7,392 nucleotides of DNA from Desulfobacteraceae bacterium (GTDB lineage: Bacteria; Desulfobacterota; Syntrophobacteria; BM002), in assembly GCA_002899795.1 (NCBI GenBank), contig PPDG01000403.1, forward strand, positions 1-7,392. The letters run 5' to 3'. Position 1 is the first letter of the stretch, and each line of letters starts with the position of its first letter. Positions 1 through 6,708 of the stretch are shown in pieces. The position numbers were made by a program, and so were the translations under genes. The notes beneath the pieces are model-generated. The model worked only from the letters and a program-made list of their open reading frames with translations. It searched no databases and was not told the DNA's origin.

Positions 1-13
1 AAAGCCATTCAGC

Positions 14-60
14 ACCCCCACAACTCCCTCCCCCTCGAGGGGGAGGGTAGGGGTGGGGGT
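14..60. repeat. G/C-rich intergenic palindrome
   Basis: The core at 26-47 is a perfect 22-base palindrome centred on CTCGAG. It is flanked by a second matched pair, ACCCCCAC at 14-21 and GTGGGGGT at 53-60, with a few unpaired bases between the two stems. The whole element can fold into one long hairpin on either strand. Its position in non-coding DNA and its C-run/G-run composition resemble dispersed palindromic repeats found between genes in many bacterial genomes. There is no T-tract after it, so a terminator role is not supported. Copy number elsewhere in the genome cannot be seen here. Confidence 0.6.
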
Positions 61-97
61 GAGAATAAGGCCGCAAACAACACGGGCCTAAACTTCA

Positions 98-128
98 AAA
101 GCCACCCAGCGCGAGTCTGGATGGCTTT
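98..128. other. Stem-loop, 12-bp arms with one mismatch
   Basis: AAAGCCACCCAG at 98-109 pairs with CTGGATGGCTTT at 117-128, with one mismatch and a 7-base loop. Read on the minus strand the stem ends in GGCTTTTGAAGTTT, which is weakly terminator-like. On the plus strand only CTTT follows. It could end transcription of a gene outside the window, but no gene lies next to it here. The bases at 1-12 (AAAGCCATTCAG) resemble the complement of the right arm, so this may be one piece of a repeated element. The rest of 129-270 shows nothing I can identify. Confidence 0.35.
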
Positions 129-270
129 CACCTAGAGCATAACTCGATAACAAAACTCTATTAAGCCGCATCCTTCAGTGGGCTCTATGTGTTTAACTTT
201 TATCCGGTTCTTGGCCACCATGTCAAGAGCAAATGAGAGGCGAGAATGGAATGATTCTGTCAGGTAAATG

Positions 271-281
271 TGGTATACAAT
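271..281 (+). promoter_or_regulatory. Possible extended -10 promoter
   Basis: TGGTATACAAT reads as an extended -10 element (TG, one base, then TATACA). It lies about 30 bases before the ATG at 311. No convincing -35 hexamer is present at the right distance, although an extended -10 can work without one. If real, transcription would start near 286-288 and drive the three-gene operon. That would rule out the upstream start codons at 233 and 251 for the first gene. Confidence 0.3.
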
Positions 282-310
282 CCAGGGACTGTACTCTATC
301 TCAAGGTGTA

Positions 311-1012
311 ATGCCACTTTCCATGGACACGAAGAATCTTCATATCACCGATCTCTTCAAGAACTTCGCCAAAGTACAGCAAGAGCTGTTGAGGGACTGC
401 CAGTCTGAAATGCGGCAACCCGTTAACGGAAGGTTTGACCGCTTGCTTGCCCACCGGTCGTTCCAGGCGGACTCTTCAGTATTGAGACGAGCTTTACTCG
501 ATCCCTACTTCCCCCTGGGCATGTTGGAACAAACGGTTTTTGCAGACGTTGACGGCATGCGCTTTTATATTAATAAACGGAGGCACGATCTGGAACCTGG
601 ACTCACCGAGGAACTGGAGAAATGGTCGGAGGCTTTTCTCCGGATCCGACTCGACATTCAGAAGCTGTTTGATCCCGAGACAATCACGTGTATTCCCCTG
701 GATGGTAAGAGACACCAGCTTCCCACAGGTCAATGGTGCACACTGTGCGGGGTGTGCTGTCAGATTGGCGGTGTTCCGCCTCTACCACCAGCTGGTGTCC
801 GGTATCCAGACTACTGGAATACCTATCTGGCTGGAGGTGCAGTAAATAACCAGCAGTTATGTCCTTTTCTGTTCCAGTACTTCGGTGAACAGAGATTCTT
901 CTGTGCCATCCATAACATCAAGCCCATAGCTTGTCGTCAGTTCGGTGAGGAAGAGTGTCGCCGCCGTCTTGTCGAGCGAGGCTTGCACCAGTATCACGTT
1001 ACTCACGCATGA
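311..1012 (+). CDS. YkgJ-type cysteine-cluster protein (CxxCxxCC)
   Basis: Predicted cytoplasmic metal-binding protein, 233 residues from the ATG at 311. The C-terminal third carries the signature of the YkgJ / CxxCxxCC family (putative zinc- or iron-sulfur-chelating domain). C143, C146, C149 and C150 form the cluster, followed by C184 in a CPFL context, C198 in CAIH, C208 in IACRQFG, and C216. The spacing and the 'IKPIACRQF' ending match the family pattern. The N-terminal ~140 residues are helical-looking and not recognised. No signal peptide or membrane segment is seen. The start is uncertain. ATGs at 233, 251 and 323 are in frame; 311 is chosen because AAGGTG (303-308) precedes it, though very closely, and a possible promoter lies at 271-281. 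Its stop overlaps the next start (ATGA, 1009-1012), so it is the first gene of the YhaO/YhaN-type operon. The biochemical function of the family is not established. Confidence 0.8.
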   Translation: MPLSMDTKNLHITDLFKNFAKVQQELLRDCQSEMRQPVNGRFDRLLAHRSFQADSSVLRRALLDPYFPLGMLEQTVFADVDGMRFYINKRRHDLEPGLTEELEKWSEAFLRIRLDIQKLFDPETITCIPLDGKRHQLPTGQWCTLCGVCCQIGGVPPLPPAGVRYPDYWNTYLAGGAVNNQQLCPFLFQYFGEQRFFCAIHNIKPIACRQFGEEECRRRLVERGLHQYHVTHA

Positions 1013-2265
1013 AAAGCTTCTCATTTATTCATACTGCCGACCTACACCTGGACAGTCCCTTCAGAGGGTTGCGTCAGGTGGATGGTGAAATTGCCGATCT
1101 TCTCAAGGATGCCACCTTTCGAGCCTTCGATAATGTGGTGGAGCTTGCCCTGAAAAACAAAGTGGATTTCCTCCTGGTGGCGGGCGATGTCTATGATGCC
1201 GCCGATCGTAGTTTGCGGGCGCAACTGAAATTTGCAGATGGTTTGAAGAAACTTGCCGTTGCAGGAATTCGCTCGTTCGTCTGCCACGGGAACCATGACC
1301 CTCTGGATGGTTGGTCCGCATCCCTTCATTGGCCGGATGGGGTCCACATTTTTGGCCCCCAATTGGAATCAGTCTCGATGTCAATAGGGGAAGAAGAAGT
1401 GGTTCTGATTCATGGCATCAGTTACCCCCATAACCAGATAGATGATTCTTTTGGCAGGGGGTTTAAGCGTCAGGGCTCGCAGCCGTTCCAGGTTGGCCTG
1501 TTTCACTGCAGTGTGGGGAGTGACCCAGCGCATGAGATCTATGCGCCCCGCACCCAGGAGGAATTACTGACTGCAAACCTGGATTATTGGGCCCTGGGCC
1601 ATGTTCATAGACACAGGGTGCTGAAAGATGGTCATCCCTTTATCGCTTATCCAGGAACTACACAGGGGCGGCATATCCGTGAAACTGGTCCCCGGGGCTG
1701 TTTGCTCGTTCAGGTTAGTGGCAGCGGAGAAGTCTCGGCTAGGTTTGAGCCGGTTGATGCGGCGCGCTGGTTTTCCCATGAACTGCACATTGATGATCTT
1801 GAGACTGAAGGGGATTTGGTGGAGGCGTTGGAAGGAGTGTGTGAGGAAACCCGGAATGAAGCCCAAGAAAGGCCAGCGATTATGAGAATTAGTTTGCGCG
1901 GTCGAGGTCCTCTGCATTCGGTTCTCCGGAGGGGACAGGTGGTAGAGGATCTTACCGAACGATTACGCGAAATCGGGATGGAGTCGAAACCACAGGTTTG
2001 GATTGAGCAGATCCTGGTGAATACCAGCACTGCAATTGATTTGGATTCCAGGAGGCAATCTGCTGATTTCCTTGGTGAGGTTTTGCGGGTTATAGAGGGT
2101 TTCCGTCTGGAGCCGGAGCAGCTCCACGAGTTAGTCTGCGAGCTTTACCAGGATCGGCGTGGCAGGAGATTCCTGGAAACTCCTGCTGAAAGTGATCTCT
2201 TAGAAGTTCTGGATGAGGTCGAAATTTTGTGTTTGGATGAGTTGGTGGAAGAGGAGTCTTCGTGA
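1009..2265 (+). CDS. SbcD/Mre11-like DNA repair exonuclease, YhaO type
   Basis: Calcineurin-like metallophosphoesterase of 418 residues, the nuclease half of an SbcCD/Mre11-Rad50-like pair. All metal-binding motifs are visible: D11-x-H13 (HTADLHLD), G59-D60-x-x-D63 (AGDVYD), G94-N-H96-D97, H166 (GLFHC) and G197-H198-V-H200, followed by YPGTTQGRH at about 214-222. This is the intact two-metal site used for Mn-dependent cleavage of DNA ends in the family. About 190 C-terminal residues follow, acidic at the end, where family members have the capping and partner-binding regions. The ATG at 1009 is chosen over 955 because homology starts at 'FIHTADLHLD' and because it forms an ATGA overlap with the previous stop. 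No good Shine-Dalgarno precedes it, so it probably depends on translational coupling. Its own stop overlaps the next gene by 4 bases. The YhaO rather than SbcD label rests on the YhaN-like partner. Confidence 0.9.
   Translation: MKSFSFIHTADLHLDSPFRGLRQVDGEIADLLKDATFRAFDNVVELALKNKVDFLLVAGDVYDAADRSLRAQLKFADGLKKLAVAGIRSFVCHGNHDPLDGWSASLHWPDGVHIFGPQLESVSMSIGEEEVVLIHGISYPHNQIDDSFGRGFKRQGSQPFQVGLFHCSVGSDPAHEIYAPRTQEELLTANLDYWALGHVHRHRVLKDGHPFIAYPGTTQGRHIRETGPRGCLLVQVSGSGEVSARFEPVDAARWFSHELHIDDLETEGDLVEALEGVCEETRNEAQERPAIMRISLRGRGPLHSVLRRGQVVEDLTERLREIGMESKPQVWIEQILVNTSTAIDLDSRRQSADFLGEVLRVIEGFRLEPEQLHELVCELYQDRRGRRFLETPAESDLLEVLDEVEILCLDELVEEESS
2251..2256 (+). promoter_or_regulatory. Shine-Dalgarno fixing the GTG start at 2262
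   Basis: GAGGAG lies 5 bases before a GTG whose last two bases begin the stop codon of the upstream gene. The spacing and the GTGA overlap support GTG 2262 as the start of the large ATPase. Its first residues, RLAGLHIDGFGIF, match the usual beginning of SbcC/Rad50-type ATPase heads. Confidence 0.7.
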
Positions 2266-5200
2266 GACTTGCGGGCCTACATATTGACGGCTTCGGCATC
2301 TTTCACAATTTGGATATTACCGGATTGTCTCCGGGGCTGAATGTCTTTCTCGGCGAGAACGAATCCGGCAAGACCACCTTGTTAGCCTTTCTCCGAATCA
2401 TTTTATTTGGCTTCCCTCCGGGTCAGCGGCGGGAGAACATCTATCCACCTCTGGCAGGTGGACGCCATGGCGGTTATCTGAACCTGTTGAGCGGTGACAA
2501 GGAAGAGTATGTGGTCAGCCGTTATCATGGAAGCAAAAGGGGGCCGTTGACCGTTGCTCTGCCTGACGGAAGTCAGGGAGACGCAGAGGTGGTACGTCAA
2601 CTTACTGGTGCCGCCACCGAAGACCTCTTTCGTACGGTCTTTGCCTTCAGTCTTGAGGAATTGCAGCGCTTTGAATCCCTCAAAAAACAGGAGGTCAAAG
2701 CTGCGATTTACAGCGCTGGCGCCGGTGTTGGCAAAACTTCCATAGCCCAGGTAGAGAAAGGGCTCGAAGCCTCCATTGGGCGGCTCTATAAACCTGGAGG
2801 AAAAAATCCAACAATCAATACTCTTTTTAGAGAGTTGCAGGAGATAGACCGGACAATAGGGGAGAAAGTAGCAGAAATAGACCGGTACGATGAATTGCGC
2901 CATGAGCTGGACCAGGTGGCTGCGCAGATAGACCTCATGAAAGATCGCCTGGGCACCAAGAGGCGCAGGCTCGAAAGGGTCAAACTCTTGGAAGCGGCCT
3001 GGGAGGACTGGATAAATCTATGCAGGGTTCGGGAGGAACTGGCAGAGCTTCCCAAAATCGAAGTGTTTCCAGCCGACGGTATCAGCCGCTTGGAGAAACT
3101 GCAGGAAGGCAAGCGGCTTTTGAATAATCACAAAGTTGGATTGGTACACAAGATTGAACAGTCGGAAAAACAGTTAGGCAGTATTGAAGTGCAACAAAAG
3201 TGGCTGGATGCAGCTGAGGATGTCCGTTTGCTGAATAGGGGACTGGACCGTTTTTCTGCGTCCAGACAAGAACTTACGGAATTACAACCGCGCTTGGAGC
3301 AGGAGAAAGAATCTCTGGCAAAAGAGCTAAATGCCTTGGGGCCGAACTGGAACCTGGAAATCCTGAGTAACTTCGATGCTTCAATCAGTGCCAGGGAAGA
3401 GATTCACCGCAATCAGGAGAGGCTGACCCAGGTTCGAGATGTTCAACGTCAGGCGGAACGCAGCATGGCCCATGCCAAGAGCGCTTTGGATCAAGCGAAG
3501 GCAAGGGCAGGGGAAGCAGAGAAGGCGGCAAAGCAAATTCCAGAGCCGAAGGAAAAGGACCCTCGTGTCCTGTTGGAACGTCGGCGCAGCCTGAGGTCAC
3601 TGCGCAAAGTGATTCTGTCAGGACAGGAGCTCCAGAATGATTTGGAGGGTCTCAAAGAGCGTCAGGAAGACCTTCAAGAGCAGGAAGATCGCTTGCACCA
3701 GCAACTGGAAGCCATAAGGACAGTGCCGTTATGGCCCACGGGTTTTGCGGGCTTCGCTTCTGTCGTAGCTGGTATGGTTATTGGCTGGTATTGGGGGGTG
3801 GCTGCCGGATTGACCATAGCTTTCGTAGTACTGCTCATTAGTCTTGCTTTGGCCTGGAGTACGCTACAGCAGCGGCGCCAGCAGGAAGTTCAGGCCGAGC
3901 TTCTGATGCAGCAACTTGAGCAGGTACTGGAAAAACTCAATTCCCTGAATGGGGAAGAGACGCAGTGCTCGGAGCAGATAAGCTCAAGTGTACAGGAGGT
4001 GGAGCGGCAAGCAGCGGCCATAGGGATAGCTGGGCACGTGACCCTTGAAGGGGTGGATAGAGCCGAAGCTGATGTTGAGGTTGAGCAAGAAACCCTCCAC
4101 CGGTGGCAGCCTGCGAGTCAACGCTATCATGAGTCAAAAGAGGATTTGGAGAGGCGTCAAAAAGAACTGGATGAGGCTGAGAAAAATTCGGCTGAGGCGC
4201 TCAAGAAGTTCCAAGATTTAGAAAAGCAGTGGCAAGGCTGGCTGCGACAGGCAGGTCTGGCGGAGAACCTCTCACCACATGGTGCGCTGGAGATAATGGA
4301 GCGGATTCGCACCCTGCGCCAACAGGCAGGGTCCCAGGCTCAGCTTGAAGAACGGTTCCAACTCCTCGAAATATCAGTGAAGGACTACGAAAAAAATGCA
4401 GAGGTAATCGCTGAGAAAGTGGAAGCAAGGGATCTGCTGCGGGAGGATGCCGATACGGTAGTTTACCGACTGGTGGAGGGATTGGAGCGAGCCGAGGAGG
4501 CGCAAAGAAAATACGACATGCTTCAGCGGCAGCTAGAGGATTACCAGGCCGAAAAGAAGCAAAAAGAGGACGAACTCCAACAGCTGGAGAAGGAATTAGA
4601 GAATCTTTACAGAGAAGGCGACGCCGAGGGCGAGGACCAATTTCGCCAGCGGGCACATTTGTATGAGCTTCGTTTGAGGACAAAAGAGGCTTTGGAACGA
4701 CACCAGAGCAGTCTGGAGAACCTTGGAGGTCGTGGTGACGATCAAGACCGGTTCCAAGAAGAGCTACAGCAGTGTTCTCCAGACAGACTGCATGGTGAGA
4801 GAGATGAATTGGCTGAAGAGGTACAGAATCTGGAAAAGGAACTCTCATCTTTGCAGGAGAGCCATGGTCGTCTAAATGAGCGCAAGGAACAGTTGGAATC
4901 AGCCGAGGAACTCTCACATTTACGGGAGCAGCGTAACGTCCTCATGGCAGAACTCACGGATGCAGCCCGCCGCTGGAGTGCGCTAACCATGTGCCTTCGC
5001 TTTCTGCAAAAAGGTCGTCAGATTTATGAGAAGGAAAGGAAGCAACCGGTCGTAAAGGAATCTGAACACTTCTTTCGGGCCATAACGAATGGCCGCTATC
5101 AAACAATCGTGGCACCGCAGGGTGAAGAACGCATTCAGGTTATCGGGGCCAATGACAATCGATATGAGTTGGACATGCTTAGCCGAGGCACTGCTGAGCA

Positions 5201-5459
5201 ACTGTACCTATCCCTGCGCTTTGGATACATTCAAGAATTTGGCCGGCGGGCTCGTCCTCTACCGGTGGTGATGGATGATATCTTAGTGAATTTTGATCCT
5301 CAGAGGGTGCGAGCCGCTATCAGCACCATGCTCGAGCTGGCGTCAAAGAATCAGATACTTTTTTTTACCTGCCATCCGGAAACCGTCTCCCTGTTCAAGA
5401 AACTCGATAAGAATATCCCGGTCTGGGAACTTAAGGGAGGGGAGTGCGGGAAGGCATAG
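2262..5459 (+). CDS. SbcC/Rad50-like ATPase with membrane hairpin, YhaN type
   Basis: SMC/Rad50-type ATPase of 1065 residues. The N-terminal head has the strand 'LHIDGFGIFHNL' and Walker A GENESGKTT at 31-39. Long charged coiled-coil stretches run from about 190 to 480 and from 535 to 930. The C-terminal head has the ABC signature LSRGTAEQ at 973-980, Walker B PVVMDD at 1001-1006, D-loop VNFD at 1009-1012, and the switch histidine H1038 in FFTCHPE. Between the coils, about 490-511 and 513-532 are two hydrophobic segments that would form a transmembrane hairpin. No CxxC zinc hook occurs anywhere. This is the layout I associate with YhaN (AAA_27) rather than classical SbcC. The protein presumably dimerises, binds ATP between heads, and controls the phosphoesterase encoded just upstream, at the inner face of the membrane. 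The usual Walker B glutamate position is an aspartate (D1006). Very likely correct as a family call; membrane anchoring is inferred. Confidence 0.9.
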   Translation: MRLAGLHIDGFGIFHNLDITGLSPGLNVFLGENESGKTTLLAFLRIILFGFPPGQRRENIYPPLAGGRHGGYLNLLSGDKEEYVVSRYHGSKRGPLTVALPDGSQGDAEVVRQLTGAATEDLFRTVFAFSLEELQRFESLKKQEVKAAIYSAGAGVGKTSIAQVEKGLEASIGRLYKPGGKNPTINTLFRELQEIDRTIGEKVAEIDRYDELRHELDQVAAQIDLMKDRLGTKRRRLERVKLLEAAWEDWINLCRVREELAELPKIEVFPADGISRLEKLQEGKRLLNNHKVGLVHKIEQSEKQLGSIEVQQKWLDAAEDVRLLNRGLDRFSASRQELTELQPRLEQEKESLAKELNALGPNWNLEILSNFDASISAREEIHRNQERLTQVRDVQRQAERSMAHAKSALDQAKARAGEAEKAAKQIPEPKEKDPRVLLERRRSLRSLRKVILSGQELQNDLEGLKERQEDLQEQEDRLHQQLEAIRTVPLWPTGFAGFASVVAGMVIGWYWGVAAGLTIAFVVLLISLALAWSTLQQRRQQEVQAELLMQQLEQVLEKLNSLNGEETQCSEQISSSVQEVERQAAAIGIAGHVTLEGVDRAEADVEVEQETLHRWQPASQRYHESKEDLERRQKELDEAEKNSAEALKKFQDLEKQWQGWLRQAGLAENLSPHGALEIMERIRTLRQQAGSQAQLEERFQLLEISVKDYEKNAEVIAEKVEARDLLREDADTVVYRLVEGLERAEEAQRKYDMLQRQLEDYQAEKKQKEDELQQLEKELENLYREGDAEGEDQFRQRAHLYELRLRTKEALERHQSSLENLGGRGDDQDRFQEELQQCSPDRLHGERDELAEEVQNLEKELSSLQESHGRLNERKEQLESAEELSHLREQRNVLMAELTDAARRWSALTMCLRFLQKGRQIYEKERKQPVVKESEHFFRAITNGRYQTIVAPQGEERIQVIGANDNRYELDMLSRGTAEQLYLSLRFGYIQEFGRRARPLPVVMDDILVNFDPQRVRAAISTMLELASKNQILFFTCHPETVSLFKKLDKNIPVWELKGGECGKA

Positions 5460-5475
5460 AGCAAAGGGTAGATTT

Positions 5476-5530
5476 CGGATTGCGGATTGGAAATTAAGGG
5501 ATTGAGGGATTGAGGGATTGAGGGATTTGA
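5476..5530 (+). repeat. Short tandem repeats of GGATTG type
   Basis: Two perfect tandem copies of CGGATTG (5476-5482 and 5483-5489) are followed, after 8 bases, by three perfect copies of GGGATTGA (5498-5521). A fourth copy with one extra T follows (GGGATTTGA, 5522-5530). It is non-coding and sits just after the operon end. Such an array is prone to slippage, so unit number may vary among strains. No T-rich terminator is seen between 5460 and 5630, so read-through into the next gene is possible. Confidence 0.75.
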
Positions 5531-5565
5531 GATATTGAGTTCTCGATAACGATTTACCGCTTACT

Positions 5566-5597
5566 GCGCGAAGCGCCCTGAGCCTGTCGAAGGGCTC
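5566..5597. repeat. REP-like palindromic intergenic repeat
   Basis: GCGC-GAA-GCGC (5566-5576) runs into a second hairpin, GAGCC (5580-5584) with GGCTC (5593-5597) around TGTCGAAG. An alternative pairing is GCCCT (5575-5579) with AGGGC (5591-5595). The core CCTGAGCCTGTCGAAGG is a sequence I recognise as a frequent dispersed intergenic palindrome in diverse bacterial genomes. It is flanked by copies of GCTTACTG (5560-5567 and 5601-5608), another low-complexity repeat. A related phrase, GCTGAGCGCAGCGAAG, appears at 7356-7371. Its role is unknown. Confidence 0.6.
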
Positions 5598-5630
5598 ACT
5601 GCTTACTGCTTACCAATACTAGGATTTGAC

Positions 5631-6293
5631 ATGACCCAGATACTCAGCGGCATATGTCCAGAAGGAATCATGGTGGCTACAGACAGTATGGCCACCAGTT
5701 TCGATGAGGACGGCAAGGAGAATCATTTCACGGTTGATAAGTTGTTTTCCATAGGCAGTCATGCCTTTATCGTCAGCGGTGGTAAGGGTATCAGTGTCGA
5801 GCTGAGCATACGATTCAAACGCTATGCAGAAGAGCGTAAATTGTTAGGAATCGAGGAGATTAAGAGCACCGTTGGACCTTACCTATCCGAGCAGTACCGG
5901 GAAGTATTGCTCGACGGGAGTGGGACGACGGTCATAAATGGAGAACTTGATAGGATTTACTTTGTGGTGGGGGGCTACTCCTTTCGATCCCAGGAAAAGC
6001 CCTATCAACTTGCCCTCTGGGGAAGTGAAGCAGGGCAGCTTCCCCTGCAGCGCATACAGATAGGTCCCTGCTTGGCGGTTCCCAGAACGATGTCCGGGGA
6101 GATGAGACTGTTTCAGATGTGTCAGAGAAATTGTCAGCTTCTGGAATTAGTTGAGTTCGCGGAAGAGTTTCTTCGAAAGCAGTCTGAGGTTAATCCTCAG
6201 ATCGGTCCGCCTTTTAGAGTTGGAACGATTACTGCGTCTGGATTTACTCGCCTGGAACGGGACCATGAGCCACCAGAAAACGGAACAAGGTGA
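5631..6293 (+). CDS. Proteasome-beta-like Ntn hydrolase, candidate Thr protease
   Basis: A protein of 220 residues that I read as a member of the proteasome/HslV branch of N-terminal nucleophile hydrolases. After removal of the initiator Met, the new first residue would be Thr2. Counting from it, Asp18 falls exactly at proteasome position 17 in the conserved context VATDSMAT (family: AADSRAT). T22 falls at position 21. K37 in 'DKLFSIG' matches catalytic Lys33 after a 3-residue insertion. SGGKG at 49-53 matches the Gly-rich turn near position 47, and 'NPQIGPPFRVGTIT' at 188-201 matches the usual 'dp.iGGpi.v.vI' C-terminal strand. There is no propeptide, signal peptide or membrane segment, so it should be cytoplasmic. 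AGGA (5621-5624) lies 6 bases before the ATG. The gene overlaps the next by 29 bases. No Mpa/ARC ATPase, Pup or alpha-subunit gene is in the window. The substrate is unknown; the fold call is good, proteolytic activity less sure. Confidence 0.72.
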   Translation: MTQILSGICPEGIMVATDSMATSFDEDGKENHFTVDKLFSIGSHAFIVSGGKGISVELSIRFKRYAEERKLLGIEEIKSTVGPYLSEQYREVLLDGSGTTVINGELDRIYFVVGGYSFRSQEKPYQLALWGSEAGQLPLQRIQIGPCLAVPRTMSGEMRLFQMCQRNCQLLELVEFAEEFLRKQSEVNPQIGPPFRVGTITASGFTRLERDHEPPENGTR

Positions 6294-6624
6294 GAGAGGA
6301 CTGAAGCAGGTGGTTGAATCGTTTATCGTTAGTGTCAGTGACGAAGAGGTTAAACGGGAGAGAGAGAAGGCAAGGGGGCTGCGAAAAACGCGGTGGTGGA
6401 AACAGAAGCTGGCCCGCGGGACCTGCTATTATTGTGGGCAGCGCTTCTCTCCGGATGAACTGACAATGGATCACATCATTCCCATTATCCGCGGCGGCAA
6501 AAGTACCAAGAACAACATTGCTGCAGCTTGTAAAGAGTGTAACAATAAAAAGAAACACATGCTGCCCATGGAGTGGGAGGAATATCTGAGTGGTTTCCCT
6601 GCTCGTGATGAGGATGAACTGTAG
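6265..6624 (+). CDS. HNH endonuclease-like protein
   Basis: A protein of 119 residues with a C-terminal HNH (beta-beta-alpha metal) nuclease domain. C54 and C57 (CYYCG) pair with C89 and C92 (CKEC) as a structural zinc site. D69-H70 (TMDHIIP) gives the catalytic His, N84 the middle Asn, and N93/N94 the final polar residue before KKK. The N-terminal ~50 residues are basic and helical (SDEEVKREREKARGLRKTRWWK) and probably contact DNA or a partner. The family includes homing, restriction (McrA-like) and housekeeping nucleases; this short stand-alone form has no further domain to tell which. The ATG at 6265 lies inside the upstream gene and has a poor Shine-Dalgarno. A GTG at 6310, preceded by AGAGAGGA (6293-6300), is an alternative start giving 104 residues and leaving all HNH residues intact. 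Translation is probably coupled to the proteasome-like gene. The target is unknown. Confidence 0.8.
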   Translation: MSHQKTEQGERGLKQVVESFIVSVSDEEVKREREKARGLRKTRWWKQKLARGTCYYCGQRFSPDELTMDHIIPIIRGGKSTKNNIAAACKECNNKKKHMLPMEWEEYLSGFPARDEDEL

Positions 6625-6694
6625 GGTGAATGAACCGGAGGGAACCCATCGTTACGATGCCAGCAGGAGAAGAGGCTGTTTGTTGTCATTTGCG

Positions 6695-6703
6695 AAGGAG
6701 GGG
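6695..6703 (+). promoter_or_regulatory. Strong Shine-Dalgarno before the 62-codon gene
   Basis: AAGGAGGGG is an almost ideal anti-16S match placed 5 bases before the ATG at 6709. It is the best ribosome site in the window and is the main reason to trust the small gene behind it. Confidence 0.8.
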
Positions 6704-6708
6704 AGAGC

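Noticed and set aside
955..1008. 18-residue N-terminal extension of the phosphoesterase from ATG 955
   Set aside because: It would overlap the upstream gene by 58 bases, has no family similarity, and the ATGA junction at 1009 starts right before the conserved HTADLH motif.
2715..2738. Second P-loop-like stretch AGAGVGKTS (residues 152-159) in the YhaN-type ATPase
   Set aside because: It lacks the first Gly of GxxxxGK[ST], lies 120 residues after the true Walker A, and matches the GAG-G region typical of YhaN heads. Probably fortuitous.
4201..4917. Minus-strand 238-codon open frame
   Set aside because: It is antisense to the coiled coil of the ATPase. It is rich in Pro, Leu and Ser with no domain, as expected from reverse reading of Glu/Gln/Lys-rich codons.
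6151..6264. Upstream ATG for the HNH protein adding 38 residues
   Set aside because: The added Leu/Arg-rich segment is the out-of-frame reading of the proteasome-like gene's conserved C-terminus, and no good ribosome site precedes 6151.
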